From Pseudomonas sp. SDI (GTDB taxonomy: Bacteria; Pseudomonadota; Gammaproteobacteria; Pseudomonadales; Pseudomonadaceae): DNA of 64,000 nucleotides. Every line of letters starts with the position of its first letter. Position 1 is the first letter of the stretch. The notes under the pieces were generated by a model, which did no database searches, was not told where the DNA came from, and saw only the letters and a list, made by a program, of their open reading frames with translations. Below are positions 49,837-60,513 of the stretch, piece after piece. The position numbers and the translations under genes were made by a program. Where the stretch lies: NCBI RefSeq assembly GCF_003105155.1, contig NZ_QETK01000002.1, positions 62,001-126,000 on the forward strand, read 5' to 3'.

Positions 49837-49884
49837 ATAATGCGGTACTGCGTTACTGCGCTTACAACCCACTGACAAAATGCA

Positions 49885-49969
49885 TGGTGCGGACGAAGAG
49901 ACTCGAACTCTTACAGCTTGCGCCGCTGGAACCTAAATCCAGTGTGTCTACCAATTTCACCACGTCCGC
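49885..49969 (-). tRNA. tRNA-Leu (anticodon TAG), copy 1
   Basis: Second 85-nt tRNA-Leu gene with the same arms, TAG anticodon and encoded CCA; part of a tandem His-Leu duplication with a period of about 266 bp. Confidence 0.97.
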
Positions 49970-50026
49970 ATAAAGCACTTAAAACAAAGGCGCCAGATTA
50001 AGCAATCAAGGCGCCTCTGAAGAATA

Positions 50027-50103
50027 TGGGGTGGACGATGGGAATCGAACCCACGACAACCGGAATCACAATCCGGCGCTCTACCAACTGAGCTACGCCC
50101 ACC
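50027..50103 (-). tRNA. tRNA-His (anticodon GTG), copy 1
   Basis: 77 nt including G-1 and CCA; the same sequence as the gene at 49760 in the parts compared. It follows tRNA-Arg in transcription order. Confidence 0.97.
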
Positions 50104-50143
50104 ATAGTGCGGTACAACCTACTTGCTTGCCCAAGCTGCCTAA

Positions 50144-50220
50144 TGGCGCACCCGGCAGGACTCGAACCTGCGACCATCCGCTTAGAAGGCGGATGCTCTA
50201 TCCAGCTGAGCTACGGGCGC
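50144..50220 (-). tRNA. tRNA-Arg (anticodon TCT)
   Basis: 77 nt with acceptor GCGCCCG/CGGGTGC, G73, encoded CCA, D-arm GCTCAGCTGGATAGAGC and anticodon arm ATCCGCC-TTCTAAG with TCT. First tRNA of the operon Arg-His-Leu-His-Leu. Confidence 0.97.
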
Positions 50221-50314
50221 TTAAGCTTTCAGTCGAACGGAGGAAGCCGAAAAAACCGCTTATTCTGCCCGACCTTGCCAACCCGTGCCAGGCACTGCCC
50301 GACAAGTGCGGCGA

Positions 50315-50343
50315 ATGTTATAGCCGAGCCTGGGCATCGTCAA
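50315..50343 (-). promoter_or_regulatory. Promoter of the tRNA operon, with AT-rich upstream element
   Basis: On the minus strand, TTGACG (50338-50343), 17-base spacer, TAACAT (50315-50320), about 95 bases before tRNA-Arg. The next 30 bases upstream are almost all A and T, like a UP element of a strong stable-RNA promoter. Confidence 0.65.
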
Positions 50344-50475
50344 CATTTTTCTGAAAAATATTTAAATTATTGAAGGGGTTAGAGAATTTGCCCGACCACC
50401 CGCCTTTGCCCTCGCCTCAGGTCGTGCGAGAATGCGCGCTTCTTTATGTCCCTTCTCGATGGTTAATCACGCGTA

Positions 50476-51330
50476 ATGACTGCACAACTTATCGACGGCA
50501 AGGCGATCGCCGCCAACCTGCGCCAGCAGATCCGCCAGCAAGTAGAAGAGCGCCGCCAGCAAGGTCTGCGCACTCCTGGCCTGGCTGTGATCCTGGTGGG
50601 CACCGATCCTGCCTCTCAAGTCTATGTTTCGCACAAGCGCAAGGACTGCGAAGAGGTCGGCTTCATTTCCGAGGCATTCGACCTGCCGAGCGAAACCTCG
50701 CAGCAGGCACTGACCGATCTGATCGATCGCCTCAATGATGACGCGAGCATTGATGGCATCCTTCTGCAGCTCCCGCTGCCAGCCCACCTGGACGCCTCGC
50801 TGCTGCTCGAGCGGATTCGCCCGGACAAGGACGTCGACGGCTTCCACCCATACAACGTCGGCCGCCTGGCCCAGCGTATCCCGCTGCTGCGTCCCTGCAC
50901 GCCAAAAGGCATCATGACCCTGCTGCACAGCACCGGTCAGGACCTCTACGGGATGAACGCGGTCGTGGTCGGCGCATCGAACATCGTCGGTCGGCCAATG
51001 GCCATGGAGCTGCTGCTGGCCGGCTGCACCGTGACCGTGACCCACCGTTTCACCAAGGACCTGGCCGGCCACGTCGGTCGCGCCGACCTGGTGGTGGTTG
51101 CTGCTGGCAAGCCGGGCCTGGTCAAGGGTGAGTGGATCAAGGAAGGCGCCATCGTCATCGACGTCGGCATCAACCGCCAGGACGACGGCAAGCTGGTTGG
51201 CGACGTGGTCTACGAGACGGCCCTGCCACGCGCCGGCTGGATCACTCCAGTGCCAGGCGGCGTCGGCCCGATGACCCGCGCCTGCCTGCTGGAAAACACC
51301 CTGTATGCGGCGCAAGAGCTGCACAAGTAA
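50476..51330 (+). CDS. folD: Bifunctional methylenetetrahydrofolate dehydrogenase / cyclohydrolase
   Basis: Interconverts 5,10-methylene-, 5,10-methenyl- and 10-formyl-tetrahydrofolate using NADP. The 284-aa protein carries the catalytic Lys in [15 protein letters not shown], the [12 protein letters not shown] motif, the nucleotide loop [17 protein letters not shown] and the end block [18 protein letters not shown]. It has its own terminator directly after the gene and is divergent from the tRNA operon. Confidence 0.97.
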   Translation: MTAQLIDGKAIAANLRQQIRQQVEERRQQGLRTPGLAVILVGTDPASQVYVSHKRKDCEEVGFISEAFDLPSETSQQALTDLIDRLNDDASIDGILLQLPLPAHLDASLLLERIRPDKDVDGFHPYNVGRLAQRIPLLRPCTPKGIMTLLHSTGQDLYGMNAVVVGASNIVGRPMAMELLLAGCTVTVTHRFTKDLAGHVGRADLVVVAAGKPGLVKGEWIKEGAIVIDVGINRQDDGKLVGDVVYETALPRAGWITPVPGGVGPMTRACLLENTLYAAQELHK

Positions 51331-51350
51331 AAGGTGCGGGCGAGATGAAA

Positions 51351-51379
51351 AACGGCACCTGTGAAGGTGCCGTTTTTTT
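51351..51379 (+). terminator. Terminator of folD
   Basis: AACGGCACCT (51351-51360), loop GTGA, AGGTGCCGTT (51365-51374), followed by a T-run to 51379. A near-perfect 10-bp stem 20 bases after the stop. Confidence 0.93.
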
Positions 51380-51433
51380 ATGCCTGGCTGGTGGGAAATG
51401 TCTCCACTGAATGTCATCAGCAGTGCCCCCCCC

Positions 51434-51471
51434 TGTGGGAGCCTGCATTGCCGGCAAGGCCGGCTCCCACA
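51434..51471. repeat. REP element
   Basis: TGTGGGAGCC (51434-51443) and GGCTCCCACA (51462-51471) form perfect 10-bp arms around an 18-base centre with GCCGGCAAGGCC. This is the common P. putida-type REP and lies between convergent folD and glpV. Confidence 0.85.
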
Positions 51472-51478
51472 CGGGTGT

Positions 51479-53221
51479 TTACTTGCGCGCCGCCTCCCAC
51501 GATTTCAGCAGCTCGGCATAACTCACCGTCTCGCCCTGCGGCTTCTCGTTAGCCAGTTTCGGCTTCGGCGCGCCCGGCTGGTCGAACCAGTACTGCGCAT
51601 CACGCTCCGGATTAAGTTTCGGCGCACAGGTCGCCTGCGCCTTGGAGCGCTCCAGCCGTGCCATGATCGCGTCCTGGTCCTTGGCCAGGCCATCCAGCGC
51701 CTGCTGCGGGGTTTTCTCGCCACTTGCGGCCTCGGCAATGTGGGTCCACCACAACTGCGCCAACCGCGGATAGTCCGGTACGTTGGTGCCGGTCGGCGTC
51801 CACTGCACCCGCGCCGGGCTGCGATAAAACTCCACCAGCCCACCCAGCTTCGGCGCCAGGTCGGTCATGGCCTGCGAATTGATATCCGACTCGCGAATCG
51901 GCGTCAGCCCGACGATGGTCTTCTTCAACGACACCGTCTTCGACGTGACGAACTGCGCATACAGCCACGCCGCCAGCTTCTGTTTCTCCGGGGTCGACTT
52001 GAGGAAGGTCCACGAGCCGGTGTCCTGATACCCCAGCTTCATCCCCTCCTCCCAATACGGCCCCTTCGGCGAAGGCGCCATCCGCCATTTCGGCGTGCCG
52101 TCGGCATTCACCACCGGCAGCCCCGGTTTGGTCATGTCGGCGGTAAACGCGGTGTACCAGAAGATCTGCTGGGCAATGCTGCCCTGGGCCGGCACCGGGC
52201 CGGACTCGGAGAAGGTCATGCCCTGAGCTTCCGGCGGCGCGTAGGCGCGCATCCAGTCGACGTACTTCTGCGTCGCATAGACCGCCGCCGGGCCGTTGGT
52301 GTCGCCGCCACGGGTCACGCTGGAACCGACCGGGTGACAATCCTCGACACGAATCCCCCACTCGTCCACCGGCAAGCCATTGGGCAGCCCCTTGTCGCCG
52401 CCGCCAGCCATGGAGAACCAGGCATCGGTAAAGCGCCAGCCCAGCGACGGGTCTTTCTTGCCGTAGTCCATGTGCCCGTAGACGCGCTTGCCGTCGATCT
52501 CCTTGACGTCCTCGCTGAAGAACTTGGCAATATCTTCATAGGCGGACCAGTTCACCGGCACCCCCAGCTCGTAGCCGTACTTCTCCTTGAACCTGGCCTT
52601 GAGCTCGGGCCGCTCGAACCAGTCGGCACGGAACCAGTACAGGTTGGCGAACTGCTGGTCGGGTAACTGGTAGATCTTGCCGTCCGGCGCGGTGGTGAAG
52701 GAAATGCCGATGAAGTCCTTCAGGTCCAGGGTCGGCGAGGTGAAGTTCTTGCCCTCGTTGGCCATCAGGTCGGTGATCGACTCGGTCTTGCCATAGCGAA
52801 AATGCGTGCCGATCAGGTCGGAGTCGTTGACCCAGCCGTCATAGATGTTCTTGTCCGATTGCATCTGCGTTTGCAGCTTTTCTACCACGTCGCCTTCCTG
52901 CAGCAGGTCGTGGGTCAGCTTGATCCCGGTGATCTCGCTGAACGCCTTGGCCAGCACCTTGGACTCGTACTCATGGGTGGCAATGGTTTCCGAGACCACG
53001 TTGATCTTCATCCCGCGGAACGGTTCGGAAGCCTTGATGAACCACTTCATCTCTTCCATCTGTTGCTCGGCCGTCAGTGTCGAGGGCTTGAACTCGCTGC
53101 CCACCCACTGCTTCGCCGCGTCTTCGTAGGCATCCGCCCAGGCATTGGCACTGAGCGTGCCGAGCACCAGCACGGCGGCCAGGGTCAAGCCATGTCGCCG
53201 GTTCTTGTTGTTGTCGAACAT
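51479..53221 (-). CDS. glpV: Glycerol/polyol-type ABC transporter substrate-binding protein (GlpV-like)
   Basis: 580-aa periplasmic binding protein, large for its class. The signal peptide ends NAWA; the mature protein starts DAYEDAAKQWVGSEFKPSTL, continues with MKWFIKASEPFRGMKINVVS, and ends in ELLKSWEAARK. Size and neighbours (two permeases, two separate ATPases, a small DUF2160 membrane protein) match the rhizobial GlpSTPQUV glycerol importer, so glycerol or a related polyol is inferred. ATG 53221 follows GGGAG by six bases. It is the last gene of the operon. Confidence 0.85.
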   Translation of the reverse strand: MFDNNKNRRHGLTLAAVLVLGTLSANAWADAYEDAAKQWVGSEFKPSTLTAEQQMEEMKWFIKASEPFRGMKINVVSETIATHEYESKVLAKAFSEITGIKLTHDLLQEGDVVEKLQTQMQSDKNIYDGWVNDSDLIGTHFRYGKTESITDLMANEGKNFTSPTLDLKDFIGISFTTAPDGKIYQLPDQQFANLYWFRADWFERPELKARFKEKYGYELGVPVNWSAYEDIAKFFSEDVKEIDGKRVYGHMDYGKKDPSLGWRFTDAWFSMAGGGDKGLPNGLPVDEWGIRVEDCHPVGSSVTRGGDTNGPAAVYATQKYVDWMRAYAPPEAQGMTFSESGPVPAQGSIAQQIFWYTAFTADMTKPGLPVVNADGTPKWRMAPSPKGPYWEEGMKLGYQDTGSWTFLKSTPEKQKLAAWLYAQFVTSKTVSLKKTIVGLTPIRESDINSQAMTDLAPKLGGLVEFYRSPARVQWTPTGTNVPDYPRLAQLWWTHIAEAASGEKTPQQALDGLAKDQDAIMARLERSKAQATCAPKLNPERDAQYWFDQPGAPKPKLANEKPQGETVSYAELLKSWEAARK

Positions 53222-53266
53222 AGTCATCTCCCGATTGAACGATTGCAGAGCGCCGCACACCGCCGG

Positions 53267-53539
53267 CTAACCCCAGCGCAACACCACCAACAGCCAGGCC
53301 AGCGATAGCAGCGAGGCCACCCACAGGTTCCAGTCGGTCAGCCCGATCACCATCAGGTGCAGGTAGGCACTGACCAACAGGCCGATAAACAGCCGGTCGC
53401 CACGGGTGGTGGCCATCGGCAGAAACCCGCGCCGCGCCACACAGGGGCGGCGCAACTCCAGAACGGTCATGCCCATCAGCAGTACGCCGATGGCCGCGAA
53501 GAACAGCGCGGTGGGCAGGGTCCAGGCCATCCAGTCCAT
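53267..53539 (-). CDS. glpU: Small membrane protein, DUF2160 (GlpU-like)
   Basis: 90-aa protein with about three hydrophobic helices (LPTALFFAAIGVLLMGMTVL; LFIGLLVSAYLHLMVIGL; LWVASLLSLAWLLVVLRW). ATG 53539 has GAGGAG six bases upstream. The family occurs almost only inside this type of ABC operon, between permease and binding-protein genes, where it may be an accessory subunit; its role is unknown. Confidence 0.85.
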   Translation of the reverse strand: MDWMAWTLPTALFFAAIGVLLMGMTVLELRRPCVARRGFLPMATTRGDRLFIGLLVSAYLHLMVIGLTDWNLWVASLLSLAWLLVVLRWG

Positions 53540-53549
53540 AACGCGCTCC

Positions 53550-54350
<801 letters not shown>

Positions 54351-54360
54351 GGGCGGCCTC

Positions 54361-55220
<860 letters not shown>

Positions 55221-55224
<4 letters not shown>

Positions 55225-56318
55225 ACCTCCACCTCCACTAGCACGTCGTCGGCGTAGAGCATCAGCCACTGCGCGGGGAAGCTGATCCAGGCCTGCCCCT
55301 GCGGTACCGCCTGGTCTTCGCCGAGGCGCACCTTGAGGGTGACGCCATCTAGCACCAGGGTGAGGATCTTGTAGGTGCCGAGGTCTTCGACATCCACCAC
55401 CTGCGCACTGAACCCCTCGTCGAACGGTGCCTCCCAGACCTGCACGAACTCCGGGCGGACCCCCACCTGCAAGCGCGCCTTACCCAGGTGCTCGACCTGT
55501 GCCTGCAACGCTGCCGACAGCGGCAAGTGGGTATTGGCAAAACCGACCCCGCCGGGCTGCGCCTGCACCGGGATCAGGTTCATCCCGGGGCTGCCGATGA
55601 AGTAGCCGACGAAGGTGTGCCGCGGCCGCTCGAACAGCTCGCGCGGGGTGCCGAACTGGACGATCTGCCCGCCATACATCACCGCGATCTTGTCGGCGAA
55701 GGTCGAGGCCTCCAGCTGATCGTGGGTGACGTAGATCATGGTCAGGTTGAACTGCTCATGGATCTGCTTGAGCTTGCGCCGCAGCTTCCATTTCAGGTGC
55801 GGGTCGATCACCGTCAGTGGCTCGTCGAAGAGAATCGCCGAGACGTCGTCGCGCACCAGCCCACGGCCCATGGAGACCTTCTGTTTCTCGTCGGCACTGA
55901 GGTTACGGGCCTTCTTGCGCAGCAGCGGGCCGAGGTCGAGGACCTCGGCGATCTCCTCGACCTTGGCCTTGATCCGCGCTTCGTCCAGGCCCTGGTTGCG
56001 CAGCGGAAAGGCCAGGTTGTCGAACACCGTCATGGTGTCGTAGACCACCGGAAACTGGAACACCTGGGCAATGTTGCGTGCCTGCGGCGACAGCTCGTTG
56101 ACTACCTTGCCATCGAACAGCACCTGACCCTGCGACGGGCTGAGCAACCCGGAGATGATATTGAGCAGGGTCGACTTGCCGCAGCCCGACGGCCCGAGCA
56201 GCGCGTAGGCGCCCCCCTGCTCCCAGACATGATCGAGCTCGCGCAGGGCGTAATCGTCGGCTCCGGCCGGCGTACGACTGTAACTGTGCGCCAGGTGTTG
56301 CAGGCGGATCTCGGCCAT
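55221..56318 (-). CDS. glpT: ABC transporter ATP-binding protein (GlpT-like), degenerate signature motif
   Basis: 365-aa MalK-type ATPase. Walker A GPSGCGKST (about 42-50), Walker B ILFDEP (about 162-167) and the switch His in YVTHDQLEAS (about 199) are intact. The signature reads LSADEKQ (about 140-146) instead of LSGGQ. A C-terminal regulatory OB/TOBE region follows. It shares one base with the glpS stop (TGATG). Paired with GlpS, its own nucleotide site would use the intact GlpS signature and so be the competent one. Confidence 0.9.
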
Positions 56319-57412
56319 CAGGCAACCCTCGCTTCACGCACGCCCGGCGCCTGGATCAAGTGCCCGGCCGGATCGAAGACGAACAGTTTATGGGTGGGGA
56401 TATAGATGCGGATCGGTGCATCCACGCCGAACTCATGCACGCCAGGCAGGTGCAGGACCAGGCTGAAGTGTTCGTTGCGCACATGCAGGAAGGTTTCCGA
56501 GCCGCTGATTTCCGCCAGTTGCACCTGCACCGCCAGCTCCAGGTCGTCGTCGTTGGAGGGCACCAGGCTAATATGGCTAGGGCGCACGCCAAAGCGGTAG
56601 TCGCCATCGCCGATACGGCGCAGGTCGGCATTCATCGCAAAGTGCACGGCGCCGGCAAAGCTCACCTCGTTGCCGGCGATCCGCCCGGGCATCAGGTTGA
56701 TCGGCGGCTCGGAGAACAGCTCGGCGGCCAGCACCGTGCGTGGCTGGTGGTACACCTGTGCAGTCGGCCCACTCTGGACCACCCGGCCTTCGTGAAGAAT
56801 GGTGGTGGTGCCACCCAGCGCCAGCGCTTCGTTGGGTTCGGTGGTAGCATAGACGGCGATGCAATGGCGACTGGCAAACAGCTCGCGCATCTCCTGGCGC
56901 AGCTCTTCGCGCAACTTGTAGTCGAGGTTGACCAGCGGCTCGTCGAACAGGATCAGCTCGGCATCCTTGACCAACGCGCGGGCCATGGCCGTGCGCTGCT
57001 GCTGGCCACCGGACAGTTCCAGCGGGTAGCGCGTGAGAAAGCGCTCGATGCGCAGCATCTGCGCCGTCTCGCTGACCCGCCGCCGCACCTCTTCCTCGGC
57101 AACCCGCGCCTGGCGCAGCGGCGAGGCGATGTTCTCGAACACGCTGAGGGTCGGGTAATTGATGAACTGCTGATAGACCATGGAAATGTTGCGCTGGCGC
57201 ACCGGGCGCCCAGTGACGTCTTCGCCGTTCATCAACACGCGGCCGTGATCCGGGCGGTCGAGGCCGGCCATCAGCCGCATCAGGCTGGTCTTGCCCGATA
57301 GCGTGCGGCCCAGCAGCACATTGAACGAGCCGGGCTCGAAGCTGAGGCTGGCTTCGGCGATATACAGCTGATTGTCGACGGTACGGCTGACATGTTCGAG
57401 CACAAGCGACAT
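56318..57412 (-). CDS. glpS: ABC transporter ATP-binding protein (GlpS-like), switch His missing
   Basis: 364-aa MalK-type ATPase. Walker A GRTLSGKT (about 35-42), signature LSGGQ (about 133-137) and Walker B LILFDEP (about 153-159) are intact. The switch region reads YATTEPNEA, with Thr (about 191) where MalK proteins have His. A C-terminal TOBE region follows. ATG 57412 has AAGG seven bases upstream. First gene of the glpSTPQUV operon, behind a sigma54-type promoter. Confidence 0.9.
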   Translation of the reverse strand: MSLVLEHVSRTVDNQLYIAEASLSFEPGSFNVLLGRTLSGKTSLMRLMAGLDRPDHGRVLMNGEDVTGRPVRQRNISMVYQQFINYPTLSVFENIASPLRQARVAEEEVRRRVSETAQMLRIERFLTRYPLELSGGQQQRTAMARALVKDAELILFDEPLVNLDYKLREELRQEMRELFASRHCIAVYATTEPNEALALGGTTTILHEGRVVQSGPTAQVYHQPRTVLAAELFSEPPINLMPGRIAGNEVSFAGAVHFAMNADLRRIGDGDYRFGVRPSHISLVPSNDDDLELAVQVQLAEISGSETFLHVRNEHFSLVLHLPGVHEFGVDAPIRIYIPTHKLFVFDPAGHLIQAPGVREARVA

Positions 57413-57453
57413 GGCGCAACCTTCTTGTTGTTATGCGACAGGCGTTCGAGCAG

Positions 57454-57469
57454 AGCCAGATCCGTGCCA
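57454..57469 (-). promoter_or_regulatory. Sigma54 (-24/-12) promoter of glpSTPQUV
   Basis: On the minus strand, TGGCACG-GATC-TGGCT has a perfect -24 element, exactly ten bases between GG and GC, and one mismatch in TTGCW. The start would fall near 57444, 32 bases before glpS. The divergent sigma54 activator and the upstream TGAACA cluster support it. Confidence 0.7.
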
Positions 57470-57534
57470 GCCCTGGCACCTTTTGCCAAGTGCTTGAGTT
57501 GCCAACGCTTTCCTGACACGCAGGAATCGCCCAG

Positions 57535-57612
57535 GTTCAGCACTGAACACAAATGAACAGGTTCGCCTGAACAACTGAACAGCCGTGCATTGACAACGAA
57601 CAGGACTGAACA
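57535..57612. promoter_or_regulatory. Cluster of TGAACA half-sites (probable activator-binding region)
   Basis: Five TGAACA and one CGAACA on the plus strand start at 57544, 57554, 57568, 57576, 57597 and 57607. Two inverted arrangements are perfect: GTTCAG-CA-CTGAAC (57535-57548) and GAAC-AG-GTTC (57555-57564). Two pairs are exactly 10 bp apart. The cluster lies 65-145 bp upstream of the glp -24/-12 promoter, the usual place for sigma54 activator sites. Confidence 0.65.
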
Positions 57613-57685
57613 ACACTGGAGAAACGCTGGCAGCCCATGACAGGCCGCATAAAAACAACAACACAGCTTCCTACAGGACGGGCCC

Positions 57686-59437
57686 ATGGCCACAGCCGTC
57701 ACCCCCCATGCCCAATTGATCCAGGCCTCCTGGGCACGCTGCCGCAGCTATGGCCTGGGGCACCAGTCCACACCCGATTTCGGCGAATGCGACAGCCGTC
57801 AGCTCGAGCAGTTGCTGGAGCGCCAGCAAGCCTTGCTGCGCACCACCCGCGACGAGGTGCTGCCGTCGTTCGCGCACCTGCTGGGCAACTCCAGCTACCT
57901 GATCATGCTCAGCGATGCCGACGGCCATCTGCTCGACAGCTGGGGCAGCCAGCGCTTCATCGACCCACGCCAGAGCCGTGGTTTCGAGCCTGGGGCGCGC
58001 TGGCTGGAACAGGGCGTGGGCACCAATGCCATCGGCACCGCGCTGGCCTGCCAGCAGGCGGTGCATGTCGGCCATGACGAGCACTTCCTCAAGCGCAACC
58101 GCTTTATGGCCGGCGCCGCCGCGCCACTGTACGACGCCGGCCGCCAACTGATCGGCGTGCTCGATGTGTCGAGCGACAGTTACCTGCCCGCCTCGCAGAC
58201 GCTGGGGCTGGTACGGATGATGAGCCAGAGCCTGGAGAACCGGCTGATTCTGGAGGGCTATGCCGGGCACTGCTGGCAACTGAGCTTCAACACCGGGCCG
58301 AACAACCTCGACAGCCAGTGGGCCGGCTTGCTGCTGTTCGATACGCGCGGCCGGGTGCTCGCGGCCAATCGCCGCGCCGACAGCCTGCTCGGCGTGAGCC
58401 CGCTTCACGGGCAGATCGAGCAACTGGTGCAACTGCCCTTGGCGCAGTTGCTGGCACACCCACCCGGGGCAACGTTTGCCGTGCATGTGGCCGAGCGCAA
58501 CCGCTTCCATTGCGAGCTCAAGCCGCCGCTCCAGCGTCCGCCCAGCGCCGGCCCGGCGGATCTCGACCCACGGCTGGCCAAGGCCTTGCAGCAGGCCGGA
58601 GTGATGCTGGAGAAAAACATCCCGCTGCTGATCCAAGGCGAAACCGGGGTGGGCAAGGAGGTGTTCGTCAGCACGCTGCACCAGGCCAGCAGCCGCGCCG
58701 GGCGGGCGCTGGTGGCGGTGAACTGTGCGGCGATTCCGGCCGAACTGGTCGAGTCGGAGCTGTTTGGCTACGAGAAAGGCGCGTTCACCGGGGCGCATCA
58801 CAAGGGCAACCCGGGATTGCTCCGCAAGGCCGATCAGGGCGTGCTGTTTCTCGACGAAATCGGCGACATGCCACTGCCGACCCAGGCACGGCTGCTGCGC
58901 TTTCTGCAGGAACGCACGATTCAGCCGCTGGGCAGCGGCGAGCCGGTTGCGGTGGACATCCGCCTGGTCTCGGCGACCAATCACGACCTGCAAGCGCAGG
59001 TGCGCGCCGGCCTGTTTCGCCAGGATCTGTATTACCGGATTGCCGGGCTGAGCCTGAGCTTGCCGCCGCTGCGCGAGCGTAGCGACCGGCGGGCGCTGAT
59101 CGAGCAGTTGTGCCAGCGCTATCGCGAGCCCGGGCAACCGCTGGAGTTGAGCGCCAAGGTGCTGGAGCTGCTGCTGCGGCACCCATGGCCAGGGAATGTG
59201 CGACAGATGGCCAGTGTGTTGCAGGTGGCACTGGCGCTGGCCGGCACACAGCGGGTGGCGCTGGAGCATTTGCCGGACAGCTTTTTTGCCGAGCTGGATG
59301 AGGCGCTGCCGGTAGCGTCGGCCAGTGAAGACCTGCAGGACCAGTTGAAGGCGACGGCGGGGAATGTGTCGGAACTGGCCCGCCAACTGGGGGTGAGCCG
59401 GACCACACTCTATAAGCGCTTGCGTAACCCCCTGTAG
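57686..59437 (+). CDS. Sigma54-dependent transcriptional activator (AcoR-like)
   Basis: 583-aa enhancer-binding protein. An N-terminal GAF-type sensor (DADGHLLDSWGSQRFI; EQGVGTNAIGTALA) is followed by a PAS-like part (LLLFDTRGRVLAANRRADSL), the AAA+ domain with Walker A GETGVGKE, the sigma54-contact GAFTGA, Walker B LFLDEIGDM, and a C-terminal Fis-type helix-turn-helix (GNVSELARQLGVSRTTLYKR). There is no receiver domain, so it responds to a small ligand. It is divergent from glpS, with a shared 273-bp control region, and is inferred to activate that operon. Confidence 0.92.
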   Translation: MATAVTPHAQLIQASWARCRSYGLGHQSTPDFGECDSRQLEQLLERQQALLRTTRDEVLPSFAHLLGNSSYLIMLSDADGHLLDSWGSQRFIDPRQSRGFEPGARWLEQGVGTNAIGTALACQQAVHVGHDEHFLKRNRFMAGAAAPLYDAGRQLIGVLDVSSDSYLPASQTLGLVRMMSQSLENRLILEGYAGHCWQLSFNTGPNNLDSQWAGLLLFDTRGRVLAANRRADSLLGVSPLHGQIEQLVQLPLAQLLAHPPGATFAVHVAERNRFHCELKPPLQRPPSAGPADLDPRLAKALQQAGVMLEKNIPLLIQGETGVGKEVFVSTLHQASSRAGRALVAVNCAAIPAELVESELFGYEKGAFTGAHHKGNPGLLRKADQGVLFLDEIGDMPLPTQARLLRFLQERTIQPLGSGEPVAVDIRLVSATNHDLQAQVRAGLFRQDLYYRIAGLSLSLPPLRERSDRRALIEQLCQRYREPGQPLELSAKVLELLLRHPWPGNVRQMASVLQVALALAGTQRVALEHLPDSFFAELDEALPVASASEDLQDQLKATAGNVSELARQLGVSRTTLYKRLRNPL

Positions 59438-59571
59438 GCGCCCAGCAGCCGATCCTGCTGCCAAACCCCGCTTTTCAGCTTTCCCCGCTGAGCGCCCGAC
59501 ACTCTTCAGCCGGGATTGCCACACCACTGCACGGAGAATAAGCACACCGCCAACCCCGGATGCGTGCCCCC

Positions 59572-60489
59572 ATGCAAACAACAAATACCGTCTTGATGAT
59601 CCGCCCGGCGCGGTTCGCCTTCAACCCGGACACCGCCCTCAACAACCGCTTCCAGCAACCGCTGCTCGACCCCGAACAAGCACAGCACAAAGCGCTGGAA
59701 GAGTTCGACGGTTATGTCGAAACGCTGCGCCAACACGGCGTCGATGTCCTGGTGGTCCAGGACACACCCGCCCCGCACACCCCCGACTCGATCTTCCCCA
59801 ACAACTGGTGGAGCAGCCATGCCGACGGCAGCCTGGTGCTCTACCCGATGGAAGGCCAGAACCGCCGCCTGGAGCGCGACAAGGGTGTGCTGCAGGTGCT
59901 GCGCGAGCGCTTCGACATCCGCCAGACCATCGACCTGAGCCCACTCGAACAACAAAGCATGTACCTGGAAGGCACCGGCAGCATGGTCCTCGACCGCGAA
60001 CACCGGATCAGCTATGCCTGCCATTCCGGACGCACCCACAGCGAAGCCCTGCGCCAGTTCGCCGAGCAACTCGACTACCGCCTGTGCCTGTTCCATGCAG
60101 TCGACCGGCACCAGGCACCGATCTACCACAGCAACGTGATGATGAGCGTCGGCCGCGGCCTGTCGGTGGTCTGCCTGCAAGCGCTGCCCGACGCCGACGA
60201 ACGCCGCAGCCTGGAACAGCGTCTGCGCGACACCGGCAAGGACATCCTCGCGCTGGACTTCGACCAGCTCGAAGGCTTCGCCGGCAACATGCTGGAAATC
60301 CACGACCAGCACGGCCAGCCGCTGCTGGTGATGTCGCGCAGCGCCTGGCAGTCGCTGCGTGCGGAACAACGCCGTCACGTCGAGCAGCACAGCCACCCGG
60401 TGGTGGTGAACATCGACCATATCGAGCGCATCGGCGGTGGCAGCGCCCGCTGCATGCTCGCCGAAGTCCACCTGCCACTGCGCCACTAA
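59572..60489 (+). CDS. ctlX: Citrulline hydrolase CtlX / arginine deiminase-related protein
   Basis: 305-aa guanidino-modifying-enzyme-fold hydrolase. Family blocks are NTVLMIRPARFAFNPDTALN, PDSIFPNNWWSSHADG, YLEGTGSMVLDR, CHSGRTH, the catalytic His region YHSNVMMSVGRG and the nucleophilic Cys in GGGSARCMLAEVHL. CtlX enzymes cut citrulline to ornithine, ammonia and CO2; a methylarginine or arginine substrate is the alternative. ATG 59572 is the family start; ATG 59560 would add four residues. Ornithine cyclodeaminase follows after 24 bp, which supports citrulline. Confidence 0.88.
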   Translation: MQTTNTVLMIRPARFAFNPDTALNNRFQQPLLDPEQAQHKALEEFDGYVETLRQHGVDVLVVQDTPAPHTPDSIFPNNWWSSHADGSLVLYPMEGQNRRLERDKGVLQVLRERFDIRQTIDLSPLEQQSMYLEGTGSMVLDREHRISYACHSGRTHSEALRQFAEQLDYRLCLFHAVDRHQAPIYHSNVMMSVGRGLSVVCLQALPDADERRSLEQRLRDTGKDILALDFDQLEGFAGNMLEIHDQHGQPLLVMSRSAWQSLRAEQRRHVEQHSHPVVVNIDHIERIGGGSARCMLAEVHLPLRH

Positions 60490-60513
60490 GCCCATTCAAC
60501 AAGGAGTGCCAAC

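Noticed and set aside
57472..57488. TGGCACC...TGCC on the plus strand as a sigma54 promoter for the activator gene
   Set aside because: Only eight bases separate GG and GC; sigma54 needs ten. The minus-strand element at 57454-57469 has the correct spacing.
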